DNA of 60,000 bases, taken from the NCBI RefSeq assembly GCF_029227915.1, contig NC_079878.1, positions 24,021,501-24,081,500 of the forward strand, given 5' to 3'. The notes under the pieces were generated by a model. It was not told the origin of the DNA, searched no databases, and saw only the letters and a program-made list of their open reading frames with translations. This DNA comes from Hydractinia symbiolongicarpus (Eukaryota; Cnidaria; Hydrozoa; Anthoathecata; Hydractiniidae). Within the stretch, counting starts at the first letter, position 1. Each line of letters starts with the position of its first letter. This document shows, in pieces, positions 12,509 to 25,912 of this stretch. A program made the translations under genes and the position numbers.

Positions 12509-15500
12509 TTTTCGCTAACTCTTTTTTAATTCGTAACGGATCGCCTCCACTACTAGCTTTGAACATCCGACTTGTGAAAAGCCTATTAAAGTAGCACTCA
12601 TCAATATTTAACAAACACCGTGTCTCTGAGAAATCTAATTTAGCTGTCTCACCTTCGCACTTTGGTTTGACTAGTGTGTGGAATTTTTTTTTTATGTTCT
12701 AATAAATTCTTTTAACTAAGACCGAATCCATTGACCTCCTGCGAGTAATAGTCGAGTTATCTTTGATGTCGGTGTTTCAGTTAGATGTGGATTTTTTTAC
12801 AAGTCAACGTAATGAGTTGTTTTAGCGGAACTGTTTGATGACTATTTGCGTCATAAATAGTCAGAATTTCGCAGTGTCCAATGCAATCCAACAACTTTGA
12901 TTCAAAGTCTGTTTAAAAATTGTCTGAATAGAAGTGTCAAGTTTGCCAATTTTTTTTATTCGAATAATTTTTAACATTTCGTACCATTGTTTTGATGCAG
13001 TGTATTTGATAACTGAAAACCTTGAAGTCAGGATTTCAGGTAATATTGAAAATCTAAAATATCCATCTTTCAATGGAAGAATGAAATTTTCAATCCTTTC
13101 CTAAGCAGTTCCCTAGTGCTCATGATCTTGAAATAAGGCATAAATTTGAACATAAAGGTCCTAAGTAGCCATATTGAAGAAAAAAAACTTAAAGCTTGAA
13201 AAAAAGGACAACCTGTCTAGAAAGCTGATACAGCTTCGAATAGGGTATAGACTTTCCACAGGTAATAACAAAAAACTTTGTAATGTAATGTGAGAATGAC
13301 GATATCCGCTGTTCCAGATATTTGTCTGATAAAAATATTTGATAGACTTTGACGTCATGTTCGCGATACTATCACCATTTTTATTTGGAATATGCATAAT
13401 CTATAAACGAAACTTCTTTCACCGCTGACATTACTCGCTGTATTCTAAACTCTCGTATATAAGTCACCTGAACAGAAATTTTTTTATCTCAAATGCGTTT
13501 CTAAAAAAAGTATCCAACGACTATTAAATTACGAAAGCAAACAACGCGACTTTTTTTGAAGTACTTGCAAGAATTTATCTCCTCGATGATGTAACAAGAA
13601 CAATGATGATGATCTGAGGTGACGTCGCCACAGTGTTTGAAGGTGTTACTAAGAGTAAATGTTAATTCCGAAATTTGAGGCGGAAATTAAATTATTAAAA
13701 TTTGTGATAAAATTTTTAATGTATTAATAACGAGGGTTTTAAAATATTTTCGTAAGTATCTTAGCGTTTAAAACCTAATTTATAACTGGCTCATCTGTGT
13801 CAGATTGAGAGGGCGTTTAATATATCAGCGGTTGCTACAACGAGGTGCTTAGACCGTTCAATGTATTTCATTACGGTTCCATCAAATTCCTTTAATAACT
13901 CTCCTACGTAGGTGCCAAATGATGACGAGGATAACTGGAGCGATGTGGAATGAGGAATTCTGCGATGGTGACGCATGTTGCACGTTTGAAGTGGTTGGAC
14001 TGTAAACGAAGCGAAAGTGTTCTGTATTATAATCATGGTATGGATATGCAATAGGAATATATACTCGATTGGAAATCGTGGCTGTGCTCACATGAGTCTA
14101 CAAGTGGCACCGCTATTGATTCAATGGGAAACGGTTTTTAGAATTGAATGGAATCTCAACTAACCCAGAATACATTCTTAATGATGTGCTAAGCTTGTGA
14201 AACGGAATAATATTTCACAATGGCTGACATTTCAGTGACCTTAATAACGTGAAGGTTAATAGTAAAAAATGCCATTATCGTTTGCAGAGAAAGACTGACG
14301 TCAGCTCAAACAAATTAGTGTTATTTTACTGCTGCACATCATCGTGTAATATTGGTTACAAGATGCATTTTCATACAATGTATTGGACTAATATGTATAT
14401 TATATTGGTTTTCAAAATATTGTATGAATTCCAACTAAAATAGATGTAATTATAAATGTAATTTGTTTTTCATAATACTGAAAAGTTCTTTATATTTTCC
14501 AAGAATAAAATGTCTTAAAAAGGGACAATTTTTAAAAGAATTTTGAATGTTACCCGAGTCTTTTTATGAACCATACGGAAATTGTTATAAAAATTGAGGT
14601 CTTTTTAACAAACCCTCTTGAATCAAACTTTTTGCGTTAATAGCTATTTCTCATAATCTTCTGCACTTTAAAATTCAACTTTTTATAAGTACGTTCGCGC
14701 CTGAGATTTTGGCGTTAATATTGGCGGCTTTTCACGCAATTAAGGGACCAAAGGATTGCATGAACGAAAACTTGGGTAACAGGTTGAAATACCAAATAGA
14801 TTTCGAGGGAAAATTATTGCGAATGTTAAACGGATGGTGTGCAAGATATTGATAACCTACTTCAAAATATTCGCGAAAGCTAATTTTGCAATTGAAAGTG
14901 TAATCCAGGTTTCGCGTAAATTTAATTTCGCCCTTTCGTGAAGGAAACCCAAGAGCATGTCTAGAACCTGACCTGACCTTTTTGTTTAGGTTCGGTTTTG
15001 TTAGTCAGCAAAACGGACCAAAAAAATTCTGGAAAATTCATATCACCTACTTTTTGAAAGTAAATGGCCATCTTGAAAATTGCCAAACTAAACGTTTTCA
15101 CCATTTGTCACGCGCGTAGTATGTAAAAATGAAAATTCCAAACTTCTCAATTCCTACTTTTCAGCTATATTAGAAACAAGGAAAGTAGAGGGTTCAGAGC
15201 AAAAAAATATGTTCATTCCAAAATGCAAAAAAAAAATCCATTTGTAGGAAAAGGTCATGTATTTTAAATATTCGTAATATTTACAATTTCCTCTATACAA
15301 TTTTTTCTATGTTGTTATCGAGAAGAAAAAAGTACAAGCAACTTTAATATTGTTTTTTAAATTAGGACAACAAAAGAGAGGGTTTTGGTGACATGGCTCG
15401 AAGCATGGCTAGACAGCGGGATAATTTTTAAGAGAGAAATATTGAGTTATAAGATTAAATCAAACTCTGATTTCTTTTTCAAAAAATACGTGAAGATAGA

Positions 15501-16124
15501 CAATTAAATATAAGAAAACAACTGAATAAGCGAGAAAAATTGTTAGGTAATCGAGGTAAATTTTACTTTGCAGACTTTTCTTGTAAGCTTTTTTATTTAC
15601 TGTAGACAAAATCGTATATATATAGTGATCAAAACAAAATAGATTTTATTTATTAAGAATTATAAAATTACGAATATTTTTTTCTACAGTGAAATAAATA
15701 AAAAAACAAACAAAAAAATCTTTTCCCTCCAACTGAGACAGGTGCCAACGTGTTATTCTCAGACGTTGCTATATCTTACACGTTATTCAAGTAAACCATC
15801 AAAAGGAGTGAATATATTCCGGAGTTACCATATGGCTTGAACAAATTCACATATGATTTTCTCAGCATGATGCTGCCACGCTATGCAGCTGCCATCTTTA
15901 CTTATTATTATTGTTGTGTTATTTTTTCTTCTCAAGAACAAGGGGAGTTTTAAACAGCAATTTTAAAAACTGTCCCGGTCATTTGTTCATGTAAAATTAT
16001 TTTTATATAAAAACAGAAAAAATAACTTTTTAAAAGATAAAATAACGATTTGGAGAATAAAAATATGTTTCCTTCGGTAATCCTTCCTCTATTATTATAA
16101 AAATTTTAATTCTTATATCGGATT

Positions 16125-16144
16125 TTTATTTCCTTTCGTTTATT
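16125..16144 (-). promoter_or_regulatory. Candidate poly(A) signals of frizzled
   Basis: Two TTTATT blocks on the plus strand (16125-16130 and 16139-16144) read AATAAA on the minus strand, 365-385 nt past the frizzled stop. Plausible, but not unique in this AT-rich DNA. Confidence 0.3.
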
Positions 16145-16508
16145 TGTTCGTCAACGAAAACGTCAAAGTAGTAGTAAATCCTGATCGCCTCCGGAAATCC
16201 CGTTCAATTAGCGTCTCAGTTGGTTGGCATCCTGAATGCAATAAAGTTGCTTTTCAAAAAAAGTTGTTTTAAGTTTTTTTATCAAGCAGATAATTAATAC
16301 TTAAATGTGAAACAGTGGAGGAACTTTATAATTTTTCACAGGAACAAAATATACTTTTACAAACTAAAAAAATTAATAAATAATAAGATACCCAAAAATA
16401 TTGTAAAATATATATGTATATAAATACCACCTCGTACCCATACTCTTAATTAGCAAAACACTGAGCATAAATACAAGATGAAAGAGGAACAGCCAAATAT
16501 TTTAAAAT

Positions 16509-18251
16509 TTACAAGGATACTGGCTGATGAGGGTATTTATGATGAGTCAGTAAATTATTGTTCTCATGCTGACATCTTTGACTCGCAGAACACCTTTTTA
16601 ATAATTTCTTCCACGCACTCATGGTACGACTTTCCAGTACCCAGAAACCAGTTACAAGTCCAATCATTAGAGACATAAAGTATTTCAACAAAAACATATA
16701 AAATTGCGGTGTCTTTTTGTTTCCCATACACGGGCAGTTCTTTGACTTTTCCCATGCTTCTCTGTTGTTGTGTTCGTAAAAATGACAACCTATTAGCGTA
16801 ATTGCCGGAATCAACAAAACGAATGTGAACACGCCAATTTTAGACATGTATCTGTTCTGTTTAATATCCACGCTTTGTTGCGTGTTTACTATCGTTTTTT
16901 TATCCAATTGAAAAATTGCTAGTATTCCAGCCACGAAAAACGAAAAGGCTAACATGGAATATATCAATAGTGGTGCAATAACAAATATTGTCAATGTATT
17001 GTTGTCATGGTTTCCAACAGAACATAATCCACTGACCGGGTCTCCGTCGATAGCTGCCATCGCTAGGATGGCCATTGTTTGAACGGTCGGAATAAGCCAG
17101 GCTATGAAATGAAAATACTGCGAATACGATGAAATGGCGTCGTGAGACCATCTAAGGCCGGTTGAGAGAAACCAATTCATTGACAGTACCACCCACCAAA
17201 TCCATGCGACATTTGTAAAAAAGTACGTTAAAATAAAGACTGCTGTACATTGTGCTGGTCCAGTGGCGGAATAACGTATTAAGTTGGTCTTGCTATTACA
17301 CGCTATAGCTTCGTGTCCGTAGATTAATCGAACGATGTAACCAAACGATACAAGAACGTAACAAAACGCGATCAGTATAATAGGACGTTCCACGTAATCG
17401 AATCGGGCTCGATCCACCAAAAATGTAAGAATTGTTATTAACGTCGCGATAAATGCAATGATCGACCACAATCCAATCCAAAAAGTCATGAAATTATTTT
17501 CATTTTCACTGAAGAAGTATTTCTTACAGGGCAACGCACATGGTGGTGTCTCCTCACCAGCCCTCTGGCTTTTGTTTGGATACACGAAAGGAGGTTGGCA
17601 GAGACATCCGCAACCTCCATTCCACTGTTTTTTTCTTATAATGGTTCGAATTAATCTTGATGTAGGTTTTGGCTTTGATTGTGTGTTGCGTGGAGGTTTT
17701 TTGTGAGACGGTTTTTCAGGAGTTATTATTTTGACTTTCGGAATTTTCCCTTTCGTAGCTGAAGATATCGTAGGTTTTTCGCTTGGTGATTTCTTCTCAG
17801 GACTTGGTTTCATGCATATGTTATTCTCCTGTCGTGTTGGGAAATTACCACATTTCAAATGATCCGGCCATTTAAAACCATTTTGTTTCATGATAGGTTC
17901 ACACGAGTCTTTCACTTCTTCGCAAAACGAACGACAGGGTACAATCTCCTTGTGAAATATCGGATCACACATTGGTGCGTATAACGAGCACACGAAATGT
18001 TTAAGCCGCGAAGAGCAATTTATTAATACTAACGGCCAGAATTGATGGATGATAAGCCCAGCGTCGAACTGTGTCTTATGGCTGAACTGATTCGGCATGT
18101 ATGTTAAATTATAACCAATGTCCTTGCATAGCGGAATTGTGATCTTCTCGCATTTTCTTTTCTTGAAACGTCTGTCTCCACGATACGACAAAGTTAAACC
18201 CACAAGTAAAAAAGATATAATTATCAGTCGAGTATAAAATAACCGCTCCAT
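16509..18251 (-). CDS. Frizzled-type Wnt receptor, FZD5/8 class, single exon
   Basis: Intact 580-codon frame. ATG at 18251-18249 has A at -3 and G at +4. Residues 1-22 are a signal peptide. The Wnt-binding cysteine-rich domain (about 34-146) has all ten cysteines (C34, 42, 79, 87, 95, 106, 110, 117, 134, 146) and a glycosylation site at N48. IGYNLTYMPNQF, HQFWPLV and PCRSFC favour FZD5/8 over FZD1/2/7, 4 or 9/10. A Lys/Pro/Ser-rich linker (150-210) leads to CGCLCQPPFV, then seven membrane helices (about 253-540) with ERPII, GPAQCT, WWVVLS, YFHFIAWLIP, DGDPVSGLC and LLKYFM. The Dishevelled-binding KTxxxW is R542-T-M-S-A-W547, an Arg for Lys. The C-terminus is short and ends PVSL. FZD5/8 genes are also intronless in vertebrates. 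Role: plasma-membrane Wnt reception in early axial or ectodermal patterning (family knowledge). Orthology to one named cnidarian paralog was not tested. Confidence 0.97.
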   Translation of the reverse strand: MERLFYTRLIIISFLLVGLTLSYRGDRRFKKRKCEKITIPLCKDIGYNLTYMPNQFSHKTQFDAGLIIHQFWPLVLINCSSRLKHFVCSLYAPMCDPIFHKEIVPCRSFCEEVKDSCEPIMKQNGFKWPDHLKCGNFPTRQENNICMKPSPEKKSPSEKPTISSATKGKIPKVKIITPEKPSHKKPPRNTQSKPKPTSRLIRTIIRKKQWNGGCGCLCQPPFVYPNKSQRAGEETPPCALPCKKYFFSENENNFMTFWIGLWSIIAFIATLITILTFLVDRARFDYVERPIILIAFCYVLVSFGYIVRLIYGHEAIACNSKTNLIRYSATGPAQCTAVFILTYFFTNVAWIWWVVLSMNWFLSTGLRWSHDAISSYSQYFHFIAWLIPTVQTMAILAMAAIDGDPVSGLCSVGNHDNNTLTIFVIAPLLIYSMLAFSFFVAGILAIFQLDKKTIVNTQQSVDIKQNRYMSKIGVFTFVLLIPAITLIGCHFYEHNNREAWEKSKNCPCMGNKKTPQFYMFLLKYFMSLMIGLVTGFWVLESRTMSAWKKLLKRCSASQRCQHENNNLLTHHKYPHQPVSL

Positions 18252-19555
18252 TTCCGACTTTAAAAGTTTCTTTACGTGTTGTGGCCTTTTTGGTGTTATA
18301 AAATCAATAAATAATAGCTTCGTCTGTTATTATTTTTGTCTGATGTGTGTCTCAAATATATGTTTATACATAAAATATATATATATCAGAAACACTTCGG
18401 ATAATTTTAATTCTTGACTTTATCTTTGTGAAAACTTCGTCAATCTGAATATGTTTGTTTACAAACTAATCGCATGTGTAACCAAACGCAGTACTTATAC
18501 TTCAAAAAAGCTGCGATAATGTTCTGTTGGTTTACTCGCTTTTCTTTCTGCACTCTCTTCTGTGTTTGTATTGTCTCCGTTTTCTATAATAGCTGAATCT
18601 AAAATTAAAATAAGTATATATAAATATATAAATATATAAAAATAAAGAAATAAATAAAAATATATAACACAATCGTAATATAAATACTTCATGGGATTTT
18701 TAAAACAGTGTGATATATATATAAAAAAATATTTCTTCGACCATTCCAGTTATGTTCTTTCTCGGGTATATGTATAGAATATATATTACAGAAAAACAGA
18801 TAACTCACAAATAGTTAGATCAGATAAAAAAGCAAATGAAACATAATGCTATTTTTGTGTTGAGTTAAAAAAAAAACACGTTGATACTGCACGCTATATA
18901 ATTAATCACTGAACTACTGTACTGTTTTAGCTATCTATGAAGCTCTAATTTTTTTCGTAATTACTTTCTTTTATTGTTTCGTCAGCTCATTAGCATCCTC
19001 ATAAATTAAAAAAAGTCGTGACAGCTATTGTCCGCCAATTAAAAAATATTAGCACATTTTTAAAAGAAAAACTTATCCCTACAACAGAAGCATGAATATT
19101 CCATCGATTTAAGGACGAATTCCCACAGCGCACTTGTCTATTTTCTTTCTGTTTGCCTTATAATACTTAAGAAAAGGCGATTGATTGGTTGATTATTACG
19201 TCATCGTTGACATCGTTTGCCAGTCACACTTGAGTTCACACTACCAACCCAGTGGCAACTAAATGAATCCTCCCTATGTGTTTAGCTATATTTAGCTTCT
19301 TTTTTTATTCTACGATAAAAATCTATACGTGAATATTGCAAGGTGCGAAGTTGGTAAATAGGCATGCAATATCGTGTCGTTTTGTTTTTTTATACAACAT
19401 CTCGTGCTTCCCACAGGTTAATGAAGATATCAGGGCGATATTAGAATGTTCCTTTTTTATTTGAATTGAACCTGGGAAATTTTGATCCTAGCAAAACATC
19501 TTCCAAAAAAAGTCATAAACCATATTATATAGGCTGTATTTCATATATGAATAAC

Positions 19556-19581
19556 GACAACAACAACAACAACAACAACAA
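19556..19581 (+). repeat. (CAA)n microsatellite
   Basis: About eight CAA units, followed by CAATAACGATAG. Confidence 0.85.
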
Positions 19582-22004
19582 TAACGATAGTTAGAATAGA
19601 ATATATAACGTGCTTCCCTTCACTAATATCCATTCATCTACCACCAAAGTCAATAAAATAAACTCCTTCTTACCTCGTTATATTAGGATAGTTGTTATCA
19701 TTCGAGCATGTATAAGTTGATGTCTTTTATTTTCTTTGATTTGTCTAAAGTCTATAATCTCTAGCATATATGTTATTCACAATGGCGTCCAGCACGGGGT
19801 CTTTTCTTCCCTCGCCGTTGAAGCTATAAGGAGACGTAATTAAATTATTTGAGTAATCCTGTTAGAATTTAATGTGTCGAAGGTTGGCCGCGTGTTTCTA
19901 AGAGGAATGCGCGGCCACGCTGAGTTTAAAAATCTCTTAATTGGCGAAGATTAGGACATGTATTCACGATGAAAAAGAAAACGAGTTGCAGTATCACTGT
20001 AAATATTAGTTTTCGTCTGCGATTTTTTCCATATGTTGTGATTTTATATTGAAAGAAACAATAATAAGAGACGATAATCGTAATGAACCTGGCTTGAAAA
20101 GCCAATATGAAAGCTGTTAACCATTTATAAACTTAGTGCTCATGCTTTTTTCCGTCACACAGAAAAAAACCACATTTCTTTTTTCTTTTTTCTATTCTGA
20201 AGTTATAGATGTATAATTATACAGGATCAGCGGGACGTTTTCCGAATAAACTTAACGGGAAAATTGGTTGCTTCCCATGACGTCATAAGAGGTTATTATG
20301 CAAAACAAAATGGTTGTTCTATTATATCTTTCATTGTGCACAATGGTTAAAGATGCATATTGTGAATTATGGGGGCTTGTTTGTTATATGAGAAAAAAAT
20401 AAAAAGTAGAGACGTTTCTAGCGTTTTGAAACGACAGTATTTTTTTTTTGATTTTTACCAATTTCGTGCTCAGATTCCGGCGTCTTTTTAAAAAGGTCTG
20501 TGTACGAAATTGATTTTTCACTCGACTACTCTCAGAGAACCTTCTCCACAGAGTTCTTTTCTATTTTTTATTCGTCACGATTAAGATGAAGGATAAAAAT
20601 AGAGGTCAAATTTTAGCTGAATTGTTTTCGTTTTGTCTAACCTTTGCAAATTTTGGGAAGGAATACTTCACTCGATGCACTCATACCTTTAAAGCATTTA
20701 GAAGTGACATGAGTTTCTTTGCGTTCCATATACCTGAATATTTCATTTAAATTGCATGAAATAGATTATAAAATATTTCAAGGAATTTTATTTATGTAAA
20801 TGTCCTTAAAGCAAAACCTGAAAATGTGTTTCAATGTAAATATTGGAACGACAAACTTTAACAATATGAGCAGTTGTCAATAATTCTTTGGTAAGTTGCT
20901 ATGTTTTTTCAAGCTTTTTTGAAGGTCTAATATATGCATTAATTTAATTACTTGCGAATATATAGCACATTCAAGGGGTTGGGGTGTTAAATTTAAGAAA
21001 GTGCTCCGCCTCTCTCGCTGCGCAATCTTTTGTTTGTAATATCTCACATGTCGAGTAATACCTCCCTCACTTTTAAAAATGGTAGCAAACATAGTAGCGA
21101 AAATAACTTTTATTTCTAGTGACTTTTCAATAATATATTAGCACCGTGTTCTCCGGTGCGTGTTTATATATAGTCAACATACTTTGAGAATGCTTTGCTG
21201 TTTTATAAAAGACGGGGGAGAGTTTAGTTTATCGTTATTTTGGCTTTCTGCGAAAGTATTCAGTAGGTCGTAAAATGGGATACATGCAGCCTCTTGCTGA
21301 CCTGTTTCTAAAATGTACAAATCAAAGTAATAACCGAGGTTTTATAATAAAAAGGAGGAAAAGCGAGAATCTAAATCAAATGGCTATAGTAATAAGTGTT
21401 TAATAAGAAAGAAAGTGTTGATAATCAATCCCTAAACTAGAAATATATATATTTAGTGCATAAAAAAAGAAAGAGAATATAGATTTCATGTTATACGTGA
21501 CACTTTGTCCTTCAAACTAATTGTTTTTTAAAGCAATGACCTCTAGTGCGTCTTTAAAATGAAAATGTTGTTAAACTCTGCTTTTACAAAATTTTGTTTT
21601 AACAAAAACTGTGTGGCTCCATGTTTCTGTAAATGAAGATAAAGGAAGATCGCAAATTCGAAATTGACTTTAAGAAAAAAAAAAGCAATAGATGGTAAGC
21701 TGCTTTTTGTATAAACAGCACCTCGTTGTACATGAAGCTTTCTGTTAAATATTATTACACACAAATATCATGAAAATTGGTTGTGTATTGCTTTCGTCAA
21801 TGATACCTTTATTAAAATAATCATCTCATGAAGAAACAACAGCTGATGGTGATTACACGCGTTCTAAGTCATTGCTAAATCATACACAATGAAATATAAA
21901 CAAATAATTACCTTGATTATATCAATACGACGCAGGTTGCTACTAAACTGTTATTTTTGTCTTCTCCAAGTCAAGAAAAAGTGTTATAACGAAGTGAATA
22001 TATT

Positions 22005-22029
22005 TATATATATATATATATATATATAT
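22005..22029 (+). repeat. (TA)n microsatellite
   Basis: About a dozen TA units in an AT-rich setting. Confidence 0.8.
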
Positions 22030-25000
22030 TAGATATATGCACCACGTATGCGATAAACTTGAATAGGTTTTAGAGTGAACAAGCAAATTGTTCTTTCCAA
22101 TCTCTGTATGAATAATTCATAAGTGGTTATGAATAGTGAGTTTGAAATCCTTTCCCTTACTCTCTAGGTTCTATATTGATGGGAGGAGCTCTGAATTTTG
22201 AGTAATGATATTGAGAACGTTTTTGAATAAGAGGGTGGGATATTGCTTTTGTTGCGTTGAGAAGTCGAGAGAGAAAAGAAAAGAGAGTGGAATATATTAC
22301 ACAAAATTGTTTTAATCGTTTACAAATGTTGTTGTTTTTTAATATAATTTTTATACACGATATTGCTTGCTTTTTTATCAATTCAACCCAGGAAAAACTT
22401 CTCAACCTACCTGAAGTTGTATAGGGGTGTTAGGAGAATAAAAAGGGTCTTACTTACGATGGGTTTTATTTTTGTTATTTTATTTTTTTCATTTGTTATT
22501 ATTTTTTTCTCTACTAAAATATAAAAATTTGCTCTAAAGACAGAGTTTAAAAACTCAAGTTCTTGTGCGTTTTGATTGGACTATAGACAAATCATATCAT
22601 AACTTGATGTGGTTACCTTGGAGACATATCACGTGTTTTTTAAATATTATCAAAAGAAATTTCTTCACCCATTTATCATGGCGTCAGAACACCGCAGAGG
22701 GTTGAATTTGAAAATAAAATAAAAAATGTATATAACTGTGTTTTAATTTATTAAATATAGATACATAAATAGTATTAATGCAGCGAACGTCATATAGATA
22801 TATTTAAAACTAACCTTGGTTTAAACTTTAATGTTGAAATTTGATCATTCAGTGTAGCGAACATAAAACTAACAACAGTAACGCTATAGTTTGTTTTACC
22901 AATCGTTTGTTATTGTGAGAAAAAATCTTGTTACATCTGAATACTATTAAAAAATTAACAAGAAATCATTTTTTTTTCACTTTTATATTATTTTGTAATT
23001 TTAGTTTAGTTTAGTTTTGTTTTTCTTTTAAAAGCTGTCAATCAAATTAAAAAATAAGCCAATCAAAATAAAGTTAACACGATTGAAGTTGTCAATTTCA
23101 TAGCAAAATGGGCGTTACATGTTAATCGTCTGCGTATCCGCGGTCGTTACATTATTTCAAACTTATTGTTAATCAACGACAAAAAGGCGGGAAATATACA
23201 AGTTGAAACAAAACATTTCTTATGTAGGAACAATTTAAAAATACAATGACGCTGAGGGTTCCCGAACATAAGTAAAAATAAGAAAAATGACAATGATCAA
23301 ATTTTACTGATTTTTCTCCTTTGACTGAAAAGTCACAACAAATATTGAAAAATATCTTTCACATGATAGAATTTTTCACAGAATTAATTGTTGCCATTTC
23401 GCGAAACTTGTAGCTATACAGTTGGATTTTAGGTCGCAAAATATCTAATGTGCTGCAAAATGAATTAAAAATGCCTAAAATATAAGAAAAAAATATGGCT
23501 AAAGCCAAATTCTTAGTTCTTATAAAAAAATTAGAAGACTTGTTTCATTGCTCTATATTAGGTATGATGTCCATGCATTATCTCCTATTAGTAACTGAAT
23601 ATTCTGTTTTTATTATGGCTACTAAAATCGCTTTAAGAATGCACGACAAAAGGTGTGACACGAAATATATGACGTGACCGAACATCTCCGTTGATTTTTC
23701 ACATGTCGACAACTAGTACGGAAGTGTAAAAATCTTTATAAAAATTGACTTACAAAATTATTTAAAGAATAAAAAAGTAGTTAATGAAGGAAAATTTTTT
23801 GAGAGTAAATTGATGAGACTCAAAGGCGTGTTCATTATGAATATAAAATGCTTGGATAAAAAGTAAAATCAAACTTATTAAAAAAACAGTGCATGTTTTC
23901 TTCACAAGATTTTATTGTTAATTGCTAACAGTAACATGTAGGCCCAGCATATATTCACTATTCTTTTAAATGTGTTAACACTCCGCCCAAAGTATAACAC
24001 TTTATGTGTTAGAACGCCCTAAAGTACACCCACGGGAGGGCATTACTGTTATTACTAAATTTAATTTGTTTTCATGAAATTTAATATTTTATTACGCTCC
24101 CAGTGGGATATATATTTTTTTTTAAAAAAATAAACATTCCAAGGTCAAAAAATTTAAGATCTTTTTCTTGGTCTGAATTTTTAGGGTTTATAATTTGTAG
24201 ACATCGTTTACAACTAGGTTAATAAAGCGAGTGTGTCGTAATTTGGGAGAAAGTAATCTTTAATGATTATTTAAAAATGTTTGTATTTAATTGGATAAAT
24301 TTCACGCCCATCGTATTTTCTACAATATTTGCCGTGATTTGTTTAAAATGATAGTCAAAATAATGCTAATATGAACGTCGGCTGAGCCCGTGGCTTTCTC
24401 TACTGGCTAACTAATAATTTGCATATATTTTGACTGTTTATCGCGGTGATGTGGAATCTTTAAGTATGCCAGTGTAAAATTCGATGAGCCAATGAGATTT
24501 TCTAGTGGCTCTATCATGCAACTACTTTCTTCAGGATTACACTACACCGATTGGTCAATTTCAAATTTCACGGATGAAGTAGCTCAAGAAGTATCGCTTA
24601 GCTAAAAAAAAGTCCCCAAATAACGTCATCTACAGAGAAATCGACTAACCTTTAGTTGCAAGCCATTTTAAATGCAGTTCTGTGCGCTCGCCTTTTATGA
24701 CTTGGTTGGTTGAATACATGGAAAAAACGTGCAGAGAGGTTTAAGAACACGCAAAGTTCATCAATATTGGAAGACTATCTACAAAACTTCTATTTACTTC
24801 TCTACGACAGTTTAATTAAATTAGCAACTCTATGCTTATGACGCAAAAGTCTTATAAAGGTCACGTTTTAAATCCACCTACTGTTGGGAAATTTTCGTGT
24901 TGCATTTAAATGAGAGATTTCCTATTGAGATGTTTACTGGATTCTTTTTTCATTTGAGAGATGTGAAGTAACACATATATTTAGGACAACTTCATATGAA

Positions 25001-25150
25001 TGTTCGTTCTCGGATAATAGTTCCCATGCTTTAGTAGAATCAGAAAGGATATGGAATATCGTTATTTTCATTTTCCCGCCAAAACAATTTTTAGTAGTTT
25101 TTAACCTTCTGCTAAGAGTTCTTCAATGAATGGAATCTAAACAAGGAGCA

Positions 25151-25198
25151 AACCTCATCCCCAGGGCTTCTTATTATTTTACACAGGGACGTTAAGGT
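25151..25198. mobile_element. Putative short MITE, CTCRTCCCCAGG ends
   Basis: AACCTCATCCCCAGGG is followed about 30 bp later by the rough inverse CACAGGGACGTTAAGG. The same type of end recurs several times in the window. It is too short and diverged for a family call. Confidence 0.3.
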
Positions 25199-25326
25199 TA
25201 GGTGTTAATTTTTCTTCCAATATTTTTTTTTAACTATTTAACATGTCAACGTTAACTGCGGTAAATAAGTGTGTGCATAGAGCAGATATTCGTTTTAGCT
25301 GTGACACAGCAATTAAACACATATAT

Positions 25327-25389
25327 CAACCTCGTCCCCATGTTTTTTTAGATTTGAAATAAAACATAAAAGGTCCTGGGACGAAAGTT
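25327..25389. mobile_element. Putative short MITE, CTCGTCCCCA ends
   Basis: CAACCTCGTCCCCATG and the inverse GGTCCTGGGACGAAAGTT enclose about 63 bp with an AT-rich middle. This is one of the better examples of the recurrent end sequence. Confidence 0.4.
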
Positions 25390-25912
25390 AGTGTGAGTGC
25401 TATATATAGGTTCTCGCGGTTGAAAGTTTGTTTATATATTAATATTCATTTTAGCAGCAGTATCAATAAAGGCCCCTGTACGTAGTAACTCTTGCCAAAG
25501 AGTTCCGCAAATTCAAATTGATGTTGTCGATTAATCTTTCATTTCTAATGCGTGCTAAGACGACAAGATTTGTCTGACAATATACAAGGTGGACATAAGG
25601 ATTAGCACCAGCTAGCCTTTAATAAGCTCCATAAAAAATGGTATTCAAGTCGGCGACTTTTAAGATAATCCATGTAAATCTATCGAAAGCTTAAAAAATT
25701 AAATTGTTTATTTGTTCTCTTAGCTTGACAGCAACATTTGTGTGTTTGTTGATAAGTCTTATCAATTTGTCTATTTTTAAAACAAAATTAAGCTTTTTGT
25801 GGAGAAGAAAAAAATTAATAAAATAGAAACGCAATTACTGCGGACTGTCAAAAGGAATAAATCCAGTAAGGACGAAAAGTGCGCAATGGACTTTGTGCCC
25901 CCGGTTGACCTG

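Larger units (their letters stand above)
11849..16508. other. Intergenic region between convergent ERCC8 and frizzled
   Basis: No exon-like frame with conserved content is visible on either strand. The region holds a 32-bp tandem repeat (12417-12508), a TTCGCG/CGCGAA cluster (14815-14945), and presumably the frizzled 3' UTR at its right end. Confidence 0.5.

Noticed and set aside
13992-14004. GTGGTTGGACTGTA as a right end matching the pogo-like left end at 34327
   Set aside because: It lies 20 kb on the wrong side, with no AGCGGACAC motifs nearby; probably coincidence.
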